DNA from: Curvularia sp. ZM96
Lineage: Eukaryota; Ascomycota; Dothideomycetes; Pleosporales; Pleosporaceae
DNA: 64,000 nucleotides
Assembly: GCA_022457065.1 (NCBI GenBank)
Contig: JAJGBQ010000005.1
Span: forward strand, 2,914,001 to 2,978,000
Direction: 5' to 3'
In this document: positions 1 to 10,782 of the stretch, piece by piece
Numbering within the stretch: the first letter of the stretch is position 1
How the letters are laid out: every line of letters begins with the position of its first letter
Position numbers and translations under genes: made by a program
Notes under the pieces: generated by a model
The model's input: only the letters and a program-made list of their open reading frames with translations
Database searches by the model: none
Told to the model about the DNA's origin: nothing

Positions 1-267
1 CCACGCGTCTCTCATAATCGCGACTTGCTATGCGACGCTCTCTGGACAAGCTGCAATGATGCATATGTATGGACAAGCGAATGAAGATGCCAGGTACCTT
101 GGGAGAAAGCGCGGAGGCAACGCGTGCTTAACGCCGACCACCGATGAGGTTAAACAAACAAACAATGAACCTCATAGCGACAACACCCAAGTAGCACAGC
201 ATAACATATTCTACCACGAATAGCGCTTCTACGAACATCGATTCCACATGCATCAACCATTATAATT

Positions 268-3231
268 ATGACTGTGTCAACCGACGACACCCTGCCCTGG
301 ACCACTTCGCGATGCAATCGCCTCTTGCGACCTCTCTCCTCGAAACTCGCGAAACTGCGCAAAGAACTCGAACGACCACAATCTACAAGCGCCGAGTCAC
401 GCAATGTCTCCGCTGCATTTGCGACCAAAGGCTCTCCCCATAAAACGACAAACTTTACGCGACCGGCCCACAAACCAAGGGGTTTCGAGAAGGCTGTAGA
501 CCCAGATTGGAGGCCGGATGGCAAGTCGGGAGCGGCTAAGAAGACTACATATGGCATAAGAGGAAGAGGCAGGCCAGCACCGCAGAGAGGCGGCTCAAAC
601 GTAGCCACTGCTAGCAACAATGTCTCCCGACCAGGCGAGATTGCCTTCACGCCCTTGATCTCAAGAATGAGCGGGCAATTGCACAGCAGTCCGCAGATGC
701 CGATATCACCAATACGAAAGACCGCGAAGAACCGGGGTCCACTTTTGGTCAATGTTGCGCCTCCTGCCACAGACATTCCCAGGGACGTTCACAAACTCGT
801 CCAAGGCTCTCTGGAGGCTTACGCGAACCTGCTCCAGGCTACCTCAACAGGTGGTGAAGCGAGACGGAACGGCACCAGGTCGCTCTTGGATGTTTGTTTG
901 AGGAAACTTCCAGCCTACATCGAACTCGAGGAGCATTTTGCAGAGTTGGACAGACTCGAAAAGGAAGCTGAGGAAGAAGGCCGAGACATTACAAACGAGA
1001 TATACGAGCAATTGGAGATGCACTTTGAACAAGCACCTGGGCATGGCTGGCGTCCCTTCCGCCAGGTTGTCCGAACACATGCTACATCGCTGATATGTCA
1101 CGCCATTTCCGACGAAATCCTAGGCCTTAGAGATGCGCTGATACTCATCTCGCACTGCTTGAACGCGAATGCATGGGACGAGGCGGAGCAACTACTGCTG
1201 GCTTACGCCCCCCTTTTGGAGTCCGTAACTATGCCGATCAACACACGGGCAGATTTGTTTGACTCTCAAAGGTCACCCTTTCTACATGCAGTGAAGAACT
1301 TTGTCCATTGCACTGGGCGTCATCGCCTACTTTATGATTTTCTGGAGCATATGGTTGCTCTTGAGCTATTACCACTCGAATGGCTGGCAACCGACAGCAT
1401 GCGTCCTGTTTGGGATCGACTTGTACGAAGTATCTCTGAGAACGATCACCGGGTCCTACCAAGCATTTATCGGTTTTTTGAAACAGTTACGCTTGCAAGT
1501 ATGGGCTTACCTGATTATCGGTTGCTGGAAGATGAGATTACTGGATCTGTTTCCAGGCGTTTTGTACCATCATCACGAACAGAACTCCGACAGGCCCTGG
1601 ATACCACGTTCTCAAGTCTTTTAACCGTTTTGTGCAGCATCGCATTAGTGAACTGCTCTCGTAACGACGACCATGGTCGGATGGCTGCGCAGCGGGTCAG
1701 TCGTGTTTTGGATGCGGTCGTCGTGGCCATTACGACCCGGCGGGATGTTCAGGACGAGCTTGATCTTCTCAATCCGGACTTGAATGACGCTCAAGTAATG
1801 GCACAGCGCGGCATTTGGATATCTTTTGCATCATGTCTCTTGCATCTCGAAGGCTGTCTAAGCGATCCGAAAATGATATTTCTTGACACCCTCAGCTCCA
1901 TCGCCATTATCAATTGGATAGCCTCGCAGTATTCATCCAAAGACGTCAACTTCGCATCGATATTTGCTCCTCTGCCATCCTTGATCTCATCCACTGCACG
2001 TGGAACTGGTCGTATATGGCAAGATGATGGATTTGATCAACTACAACGCTTTGTTACGGCACTGATGTCGGCATCTGGTTGCCGGTTACCACACAAACTT
2101 TGGACGCTAAAACGACTCGCATTAGAGTCCGCAATGGAGTTTGCTCACAGCACGGGCGATGCCGAGCACATGGCATATGCACAAGACATTGAGAGGAAGA
2201 TGCAAACACAGGGCCGCTTGATCATCACCCAGTCACCATCAAAGAATGATTCTCCTGCAATCAGCGGTGGCTTCAGGTGGGAAGAAGGAATCGGCGAATG
2301 GGTTACTTGCACACCCTTTGTGAAACAGAATACCAAACAGCAGATTCGCATGCCAGTACGGGCCTTGGAGCTACTTCCTACACCTGTGCAGTCAGAAGAA
2401 GAGAAAGAGGATGCGTTTGAAGCTGAAAGAAACCTCCCCTACAGCGCTCCGGATACCCCAGCGTGGGAAGCCACCACATATGACTCCGAAAATGAAGATG
2501 AATCAGTGCCGCAATCGTCGCCAATAATGAGGAGACAACGTGTTTCCATATGCTTGCTGGGGAAACGTACTCGCCCGCCATCACCAAAGGTCGTTATACC
2601 CATAAAACGAACCCACATGACGCCTCCAGACACGCCGCCTGTCAAATTCTACGCTGAGCTGCCTGAAGAGAGAGGAAATGGCTCCAGACGTTCGGGTCGA
2701 TTCCGCCATCAGAACGATACTCTGACTTCGCGATCGCGAGCCCAGCGCTCAAGGACATCATTGGAAAGCGGACTGCGCGATGTAAAGAGACCAATTTATA
2801 CTGAACCCGTGGTGGACCTTGAGATCGAGGCCGACACCAGCGCTACCGATACAGAAGTATCAAGTCCATCTCAGCATGAATCGGAGACCGACTCGGTACA
2901 GATGGAGAATACGCACTGCAGTAGCACGCGGTCTTCTTCCCGTACCTCAAGAAATCGGACTTCAACACAGAGTTCAAACCACTCTTCCAGCAGCACTACA
3001 CCTGCTGCCGCCGAGTGCAATGCTAATTCTTCTGACCGCGACGAACTCGGTAAAACACCTGCTCGATCCCGCCTTCTACGAAAGAACCAGCCGTCGCAAA
3101 AACGCCCCATCCGACCTCGTCACTCTGCAGGGACTGCCTGTTCGAACAAGAGATTGGTGCGAAGAAGTAGAACACAGGCTGTGGTGCAAGACAGCCAAGA
3201 CGAAAGCGAAGACGAACTAAGCTTTTGTTAG
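268..3231 (+). CDS. Large disordered protein of unknown function (987 aa)
   Basis: A single uninterrupted frame of 987 codons starts at ATG 268 and stops just before 3232. I do not recognise the family. Residues about 1-40 form a basic segment containing SRCNRLLRPLSSKLAKLRKE. Residues about 170-660 are compositionally normal, look mainly helical, and could be a helical-repeat fold. Near residue 670 comes the motif FRWEEGIGEWVTCTPF, followed by a long tail rich in Ser, Thr, Arg and Pro with many short basic patches (for example GKRTRP, PIKRTH, RRSRT), which suggests nuclear localisation. It ends in an acidic stretch, DSQDESEDELSFC. No membrane segment or signal peptide is visible. It converges with PRP24 downstream. 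The length of the open frame and its protein-like composition make it a real gene; any function would be a guess. Further small exons outside this frame cannot be excluded. Confidence 0.85.
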   Translation: MTVSTDDTLPWTTSRCNRLLRPLSSKLAKLRKELERPQSTSAESRNVSAAFATKGSPHKTTNFTRPAHKPRGFEKAVDPDWRPDGKSGAAKKTTYGIRGRGRPAPQRGGSNVATASNNVSRPGEIAFTPLISRMSGQLHSSPQMPISPIRKTAKNRGPLLVNVAPPATDIPRDVHKLVQGSLEAYANLLQATSTGGEARRNGTRSLLDVCLRKLPAYIELEEHFAELDRLEKEAEEEGRDITNEIYEQLEMHFEQAPGHGWRPFRQVVRTHATSLICHAISDEILGLRDALILISHCLNANAWDEAEQLLLAYAPLLESVTMPINTRADLFDSQRSPFLHAVKNFVHCTGRHRLLYDFLEHMVALELLPLEWLATDSMRPVWDRLVRSISENDHRVLPSIYRFFETVTLASMGLPDYRLLEDEITGSVSRRFVPSSRTELRQALDTTFSSLLTVLCSIALVNCSRNDDHGRMAAQRVSRVLDAVVVAITTRRDVQDELDLLNPDLNDAQVMAQRGIWISFASCLLHLEGCLSDPKMIFLDTLSSIAIINWIASQYSSKDVNFASIFAPLPSLISSTARGTGRIWQDDGFDQLQRFVTALMSASGCRLPHKLWTLKRLALESAMEFAHSTGDAEHMAYAQDIERKMQTQGRLIITQSPSKNDSPAISGGFRWEEGIGEWVTCTPFVKQNTKQQIRMPVRALELLPTPVQSEEEKEDAFEAERNLPYSAPDTPAWEATTYDSENEDESVPQSSPIMRRQRVSICLLGKRTRPPSPKVVIPIKRTHMTPPDTPPVKFYAELPEERGNGSRRSGRFRHQNDTLTSRSRAQRSRTSLESGLRDVKRPIYTEPVVDLEIEADTSATDTEVSSPSQHESETDSVQMENTHCSSTRSSSRTSRNRTSTQSSNHSSSSTTPAAAECNANSSDRDELGKTPARSRLLRKNQPSQKRPIRPRHSAGTACSNKRLVRRSRTQAVVQDSQDESEDELSFC

Positions 3232-4203
3232 ATGCAAGAGCCCGAATCGTCTTCCATTTTTGCTGATGGCTTGCTTTTGCGTTCAGATAGAATCTGTTCG
3301 TTTTGATGTAGTCTTCTTCTGGATACAAGTGTGTATTGGTTTTGCAGTAATGGCGTTGAAGCCAACGAGTATGATGTTTTTGATACCCCCCCTTTTTTTC
3401 TTGTCTTGTACCATCGATTCTTTCTGCTGTTAGTATCTTAGCAAGTTCTAGCACAGATGCTGTAATGGAAGTGTTGAATCAATGACAGATTTTTGTACAT
3501 GATGTTTGCGTCTTCTTGTGCCTTGTTTTGACACGACTATGTTCAGATAGGCGGTCAGACTAGAAGAAATAACCACAGCATACCTTTCATACCAGACTAT
3601 GCAAATCCCAGGGCAGCTATATCCCTACCTGTTGATTGCAGCTACTATTAAAAAAATCTCATGCTGTAGTGCTCAATCGCTCACCCTGGCAATGGCAAGA
3701 TGCATACTATGTCCGAGCGATGTAACCGCAGCATCGGTAACAAACAGCAAATAAAGTAGCTAAGTTTCACACTCATTATATTATTTCTTTGGGCAGATAC
3801 ACATACGCACACACACATACATACATAGATACCACACAGATCCAGGCCAGCCAGCTACACACGCGTAAGATAGCGCTCAGCACCGCAAAATAGGCTCCAC
3901 ATCGCTCATGTAGGCATTTTTCAATATGTGCGTGGGAGGACACACACTATGTTTATGTGTAGAGAAAGAGAAAAAAGAGGAAGCAAGACAAGGAAAAAAA
4001 GTTGATGAAGAAGAGAGACCAGTTCCCTCGAAACGCCATAGTATGCATGAAAGTGTGTGGCGTTGGAACCCATTTCCATACGCTCTCCGAATATGATAGA
4101 TGAACACCGACCTGGGCCCTCCTTTGGTGAGAAAGACCTTGGATATGCACGACCGTAAATACTGTATTCTCCCCCTTCTTTCTGTGTCCTCAACCCACTG
4201 CCA
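3232..4203. other. Convergent intergenic interval, 3' flanks
   Basis: This stretch separates the stop codons of the 987-aa gene and PRP24, so it should hold two 3' untranslated regions. It is AT-richer than its surroundings, has an AATAAA-like string near 3751 and a short CA/CATA microsatellite around 3798-3828. I see no convincing coding frame or structured RNA. Confidence 0.6.
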
Positions 4204-7200
4204 TTACTCTTCCATCTTGTCAGTGTCCTTCTCAGAGTCCTTTGCGGGCTCTTTCAGAAACTGCGCACGGAAGTCTGCGTTACTTTTCGGCTCGCCGTTG
4301 CTTGGGAGAGCGCTCTTAGGGATCATGGGTCGACCCAGACCAGGCTTTCCACCTCGTCCACGGCCCCTCGCGGCGGTTGCCGTGGGACGATTGACACGGT
4401 TTGGTTGGATGAAGTTGGTACTTGCCTTCCATTCCCCCTTTTGTTTATTCAGCTCCTGGATCGTCCCGATCCGAAGTTTCCTTCCCTCGAATTCCTTTCC
4501 TTCTAGCGCGAACTGTGCTTTGCCTGCTCCCTCAACAGTCGTGAACTCGATAATGGCGCCGCCGTGATGTGGCTCAAGCTTGATCTTCTTGAAGCCATAC
4601 TGTTCGACGAGTGGCTTGATGCGTACGTCGGGAACAGTATCAGGCAGATTGAGAATGGCAATAGACCGGTCTATGAAAGGCGCAGGCTTGATAGCGGCTT
4701 CGGAAGTCGCGTCGTCCTGCCCAGACGTTGTCTCTTTGACAGCTGGGGCTGCCGGATTCTCTAGGGCTGATTGGGTCTTTAGCTTCGTGGCTGGTCGGTC
4801 GCTTGCGATCTCGACGTTGAGCTTGAGACCATGAAACTCTTTGTTGTGCATTTCCGCAACAGCGGCGTCAGCACTCTCTTTAGTCTCATAGACAACATAG
4901 CAGAAGCCGCGATTCTGGCCAGTCTTCTTATGAGTGGGACATTTAGTTCGCTCGATCTTGCCAAACTTGGCAAAGGCGTCTCTAACCTCGGACTCCTTGA
5001 CCTTGAAGTTGAGGTGCCAGATGTACACTTCACGCCCTTCAGACGTAGCGCCGTCGCGTTTCTTTTTGGCATTGGGATCAGAGATCTTCGAGACAATTTT
5101 CAGACCCTCTACATCGGTACCGTCTAGCTGGGTTGCTGCAATAGCTTCTTCAGCTGATGCGAATTGCACATAGCAGAACCGGCGATGTGCGTCATACTTG
5201 AGAGACGGAAATCGAATGCTAACGATCTCTCCGAAGGGGCTGTAGAGTGCTCTCAACCATGCTTCGTCAGCATGTCCCGGATAGTTGGTGACGTAAAGCG
5301 TTGTACTCTGGCCTCGCTCAATCGAGATTTCGTGACCGTCAAAGCCCTTTGCCTCTTTGGTCAACGCATAGTCGGCTTCCTCAGACGTCTCAAATTCCAC
5401 GACGGCTGTCAAACTATCCTGTTCTTCTTTTAATACTAGATTGCGCACGTTACCAGCATCTGTGAAGAACTGGCGTATCCGAGTTTGCGGTGTATTGAGA
5501 GGCAGCTTCTTGACAATGATAGAGGTATGCTCGCGATCTCGCTTGGGTCCAGCGGAGCGAGCCTCAGAGGGTGCTTCGCTAGCCACTCGGGCTTGGCCAT
5601 TCGCCAGATCACCGACAGCTACCTCCACCTCCTTGTGCTTGCTCTTTTTCGGGACTGCCTCCTCATCGCCACCTTCCCTCTTACGCTTGCCTGAAGCATC
5701 AGCCACTTGGCTCTCTGGGGTGTCCTGGGGCACCGCTGTCGCAGCAGCGAGTGCACGTTCCTTTTCCCTGCGAACCGAGATGATGCGCTCCGCTCTCCGT
5801 CGCTCCATCGCCGCACTTCGTACCTTTAGGGCTGTTTCGTGTTGCTCGCAATGGTTGACATACATCTCAAGTAGCGGCTCTGGATGGTCGATGGTCTGCA
5901 AGCGCTTCATAGCGCGTTCCAAAACCGCAGTTGCAAGAGAAGGCGGCAAGAGCTGATGCCCTACGTTCTGCTTGTTGCGGCTCGAGTGTGGTGCCCAAAT
6001 CAGCATCTCAAAAATGTAGTAGCGATACCAGAAATCATATGAGTCTCCTTGGTGCTTTGCAACAGACTCTTGGATTTGGCGGGCCTGATCGATATCACCG
6101 CGCTGGAGCCAGAACGTTACGTGGGTACGCTCAAGACGATGTTGCGGGTCGAACCACTCTCTGCCATGCTTCTTCATACCGACTTCGCGGACAAATTCCA
6201 ATGCGGACCGGATTCCGACCTCTGCAACATCGACATCGTCCTCTGTTGCTCTGGGGTCGTCGAACGCTCTCCGGCGCAAGTAGCCACACCAAGCAAGTTG
6301 CACTTTAATGAGTTCCTCCAAATCTGTGTGTTCCAAAAGACCCGACCCGGTTGCTGTGTGCTTGACGAGTTCGAGGTCTTCGAATGGCTTATTCTCTGCT
6401 TCGAGTGTGAGTAATCGATGGGACCAAAGTGCTCCGGACCAAGGGCAGTGGCGCGTCGCACGCTCCAAGACGTTGAGTAGGTCAACCGAACGATTATCCT
6501 GCCAAACAAGGAACTCGACGTGATCTTCCCATATTGATGGATCAACCGGGAAACGAAGCGTAGCTCGCTCATAGAGCGCATTGACAAGATGGAAGCTGTA
6601 GACACCCATGGTGCGCTTCTCCCATTTCAGGTACCTAGTCATGGCGTTGTACTCTGCAGCTTGGTCGCCTGCCTGGATGGCCTGCAAAAGCTTGAACTCG
6701 TATTCTTCGCGATTGGCGTACTGTTGCTTAATATGCGTGTTCTTCTGCACTGCATCATCCATAACTTGCTCGTAGTGACTCTGGTTGTAGCGAGAGTTGA
6801 AAGAGGAATATCTCGACAGTGTGTTCGCCCATGTAGCGTGGGGCTGTCCCAGGCGCTCATTGTAGATAGCAGCCACTCTCTTGGCTTTTTCTTGACTGAA
6901 CCCACCTCGTTCAAGATCCTCTTCCAGCACCTGCAGGTAGCGATCCCACACAAGGTTACTTTCTTGGAGGTTGTACTTGACCCTCTCGGCGCCCTGCTGT
7001 AATACATCTAACAAGAGTTGTGGCTGGAAAAGTTCACGGCCGATAAGGCGCTCCTCTTCAGGCCACTCCTCTGGCGGGACCTGGTCCCATGAGCAAGCCA
7101 CCAGGTAGCTCACATACTCGCCGTACGCCGCCCAAAGTTTGGCGCTGTAAGGCTCTTCCTGTGTTGCCTGCTTATGCAGCTCGAGCACGCCCATGCGCTC

Positions 7201-8336
7201 CTCCACATCTCTTGCCAGTGTTTTCTCATCATTCAATCTGTAATGCCACAGCAGCTCACCCAATGGGTACTTGTCAGACATGGTCTTGTAAGCATCGCGC
7301 AATGTTTGGACGAGCTCGTATGCGTTGGGGTCGGCGTCAAAGGAAGCGAGATGATTCTGGAGGCCTTGGTGTAGTGTTGTGACGAGCGAGACGTGGCTGT
7401 AGTAGTCGAAGGGGTTTTCCAGCAGAGTTTTGTCCAATTCGACGAGCCACTCGATGAGTTGCGGCTCTAGCGATCTTGTGACGAAGTTGCGCGGTCGTGG
7501 CGAGGGCTCAGACATGATACTGGCTACCGATTCTCCAGAAAGGTTTTGACCGAGGTGTTGGAGGCTGAAGCACGGTCAGCAGGTGAAGTCGGAAGTTGTA
7601 AGCAGTGTTTGCGCTCATAACAGGCAGCCGCGACCCCGTGGCCGTGGACAAGTGAGTTGCTTGCGCTTCACAACCTGCCATGTCTGTAGTCGCCCGGCAA
7701 ACATATGCAATTGCTGCTGGGTGACGGGATGTTTGAAGAATATTGGAGCAGAGACTTACGTAACCGGTCGTTGGTGGACCGTAGAGTTCTGGCGCGCAGC
7801 TTGCTGTTGCTGCTGCATGCTGGCGAGATCTGTAGCTATCAGCACTTATTTCTTGAAGCTTTGAATTCATCTTCTCCTCCCTGCCTAGCCCAAACTCCTC
7901 TTCCATTTCCAACCAGGGCATTGCGATGCAGCATGTCGTCACACAAAGAAAGCAAGTACCTACCTGCGAGTGTATCCATGCCTGGAGTGGATGTCTGCCG
8001 GTACATGGAATTGGGAGGCGTCACGCGCGCATCGCGCGGCGACGAGACCTGCTGGGGTGTGTTCATGGCGCTGTGTATCGGTCTTGCGCCATTGGCAATC
8101 TGGGTGAAGCCGGGCGAGGGGCCTCTGGACTGGAGGTTCTGGTGCTGCTGGGGCTGTGGCGACGACGAAGACATGACCTGCTGGCTGAGACCCGAGGGCG
8201 TCCGCGATGGCATCTGGCGCCTCGTGCGCTTGCCTGGCGATGGCAGCAGCGACGGCGACGCGGCGGCCGGGGCGGGCTGTGGCGTGGGCGTGCCCGCAGG
8301 CGAGTCGGAGGGTGAGAGGAGCGAGTTGATATCCAT
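4204..8336 (-). CDS. PRP24: PRP24/SART3-type U4/U6 snRNP recycling factor
   Basis: Exons join(8336..7964, 7829..7760, 7564..4204) give 1267 aa. This RNA-binding protein is expected to bind U6 snRNA and promote U4/U6 annealing during spliceosome recycling in the nucleus. After a Pro/Ser/Gln-rich N-terminal region of about 165 aa comes a half-a-TPR (HAT) repeat array, about residues 190-760. A basic linker follows, then RRM1 (about 830-900), RRM2 (903-980), RRM3 (993-1070) and a degenerate RRM4 (1114-1185). It ends with the LSm-interaction motif KSNADFRAQFLK near the C terminus. HAT repeats plus RRMs plus the LSm motif is the SART3 arrangement; yeast Prp24 lacks the HAT part. The two upstream exons are my inference from good splice sites and frame continuity; a shorter protein starting at the Met at 7515 is the alternative. 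It diverges from mitochondrial uL22. Confidence 0.85.
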
Positions 8337-8968
8337 GATGCACGGCGTAAGCGTCAGGCGCGCTGGCGTGGCTGTGGGGCGTGGTGTTTCTACCGGCGCG
8401 AAGTACTTGGACTACAAGGCATCGAAACCCTCGTTGCGGACGGCATGGGACGGGCGCAAACGGGCGATGCTCGCAAACGGCGGGATGGGATGGGCGGCGG
8501 GCGGACGGATGTGATGGAAGGGGACGGGGGAGTCACGGGCGCCGTGAGGGAGAAGGCCTCGAGTGAGAGTGACGGCGTCGAAGAAAAGGTGGTTAGGTTA
8601 GGTGCATCAGACGAGCTTGGGCCCGCAACTAATCAAGTAGTGATGCAGCAAGCAGTTTGGAGCTGCGTAGGGCGGGATGCGCGGCGGGCATGTGGCAGAG
8701 GGCGCATTGCGCGTCTCCAGCCTCGCGCACACGCTACAGCCAGTTCGCAGGCGCACAAGGCCTGATTTGCACGCACAAAGACCGCCAAAGCTGCACGCAT
8801 TGCTTCTGAGCGTTGCATCGCCGCCCGTCTGCTCATGGCGATCGTCTGCCGAGACTCTCCACCCCCTGCAAGCGCCGAGCCTTTCGCCGCAACCACAGAA
8901 TTTCCCGTCAACCTCACAGCACGCCCATCACCACCGCCCCAGCACGCCGTGCCGCCGGGCAGCCCACC
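8337..8968. promoter_or_regulatory. Divergent promoter region of PRP24 and mitochondrial uL22
   Basis: A GC-rich 632-bp interval lies between the two start codons, so both promoters must sit here. No TATA element stands out. The overlapping short frames on both strands lack a plausible product. Confidence 0.55.
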
Positions 8969-10345
8969 ATGAGCGCTCCAATTCCCTCGCGGCGGCTTGC
9001 CCACTCAGGTATGCCTCTGTTGTGCCTCTCTCCGGCTTCCCCCCGCCCTTCCCCGTGAGCCAATTGCTCTTTGCCGGGCCACCATCGCACCAGCATGGCG
9101 TACTGACCACCACCAGCCCTCGCCGCCTTGCGCCCCCGCACTCGTTGGGTCCCCTCTGCATCGCTTCCCTGCATTGCCCGACGCAACGCATCCTCTGAAG
9201 GCAGCAAGAACGACGAAGACCTCTCCAACCCCGTCCTCGAGCAATATTTCCGGCAGAAAGAGCGCGAGACCGGCGCAGTAGACGGTCGCAACCGCACAGT
9301 CCGCCCTACCCCTCGCTTCGGAGACCTTTCCACCCATCCGTCTTCCCTCTTCCTCCCCGAGCGCGAAATCCCAGGATGGCGGGATGACATGAGCCCTGAG
9401 GAGAAAGAGAAGCTCCAGGCGCGTCACAGGCGGCGGCAGGAGCAGGCCAAGCAGCAGGAGGACCGACAGCTTATGAACATGAACATCGACCCAGACCAGA
9501 CCGCCCGCAAGCGCCTCGAACGAAAGCTCGTCATCTCGGGCGTCAAGCGCCACGGCCGTATGACCAAGTCGGAAAAGCTCCTCCGCACCGAACGTCAATC
9601 CCTCTACAAGTCACACAACCTGCCCACGTCGACCAAGAAACTACAAAAAGTAGTCAACCAAATTGCTGGCAAGACAGTGTCGGAGGCTCTTGTGCAGCTC
9701 CGCTTCTCCAAGAAGAGGATCGCCCGCGACGTCATCAAGGGTCTGGAAATTGCCCAGAACGAAGCCATTCTGGGTCGTGGAATGGGTCTGGCCGGCGAGG
9801 AAGCCGCTGTTTCGCGCTGGAATAAGCAAAGAGAAGCAACGGATGCAGGGAAACCCAAGGACACCTGGGACTACAAAACCTCAAGCGAGGACTCTGACAT
9901 GGCACTCAAGAAACCAAAAGTGCCCTTTTTCAAGGAAACCACCATTGAGTTGAAGGATGGGCGCAAGAAGGTGGTGAGGGATCCCAGTGAGATCTACATT
10001 GATCAGGCATGGGTGGGGCCCGGCGAGAGCTGGAAGAGCCCAGAGTTTAGGGCGAGAGGTGCTATTAATATGTTGAAACACCGCACAACAAGTAAGTCTG
10101 ATGTCCGCCTGTACAGACTTGGGAGCATCTTTGTGTCATTGCGCACGTGATGCACAACAGACGCAGACCAAATGGTGTGAACACTATGCTGACATCTCAA
10201 TCCAGGTTTCTCCGTCCTTCTCAAAGAAGAAAAGACACGCATGCGCATCTCGGACGAAATCAAGAAGAAGCGCGACAACCGCAAACTCTGGGTCGCTCTA
10301 CCCGACCGACCCATCACCTCCCAACGACAGTTTTGCCTGTGGTAG
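8969..10345 (+). CDS. MRPL22: Mitochondrial large-subunit ribosomal protein uL22m
   Basis: Exons join(8969..9008, 9117..10091, 10206..10345) give 384 aa. This is the mitochondrial member of the uL22 family, which lines the peptide exit tunnel of the large subunit. The first 45 residues are rich in Arg, Ala and Ser with almost no acidic residues, which fits a matrix-targeting presequence. The uL22 core lies at about residues 190-350 and includes QIAGKTVSEALVQLRFSKKR and the C-terminal block with PEFRARG and HRTTS. The last exon supplies the basic tail ending in RQFCLW. The start at 8969 was chosen because a 40-nt first exon joins in frame across a 108-nt intron with a TACTGAC branch site. The second intron begins GTAAGT and ends CAG. 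The mid-region insertion of about 100 aa is normal for fungal members. Confidence 0.9.
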
Positions 10346-10782
10346 ATAGAAATGAGCATAGCTTTCAACGACCCTTTTTATGTATTCAATATAGCCGGTG
10401 ACGGAAACGCACCGGTTTGTACAATAAAACATACTTGAACATTATCTACCTCACCAGGAACATATTTCGAGAAAAGATCTGGCAAAATCTATGCAGCATT
10501 GTTTTCTTCTTTTTATTCCACCATTCCAGAGTACAACATGACTTTCTATCGAGATTTACATACTCCTGTATCAATCTCTCCAGATATGCATTCAGACCCA
10601 TTTCCTCAGTTCACATCAACACATACAATTTTCCGTCGACATGGCGCGAGAACAAGGAAAGAAAACCAAACTTCACAGATGGAACAAAAAGCCCCTACAA
10701 GAAAAGCAAAACGCCATCGCTATGCAAGTCCACAAACCTAACCTGAGGCAACACCGCATGATGAAGTGAGAGGGAATTATTC
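10346..10782. other. Convergent intergenic interval
   Basis: This AT-rich stretch lies between the stop codons of mitochondrial uL22 and UTP15 and should carry their 3' untranslated regions. Two short frames on the plus strand have low-complexity translations and no recognisable features. Confidence 0.55.

Noticed and set aside
1..267. Partial gene at the left edge
   Set aside because: No open frame enters from the left edge with protein-like composition; it reads as upstream sequence of the 987-aa gene.
7705..8514. 269-codon plus-strand frame over the 5' end of PRP24
   Set aside because: GC-rich antisense shadow of the PRP24 first exons; rich in Trp, Gly and Cys in a random manner.
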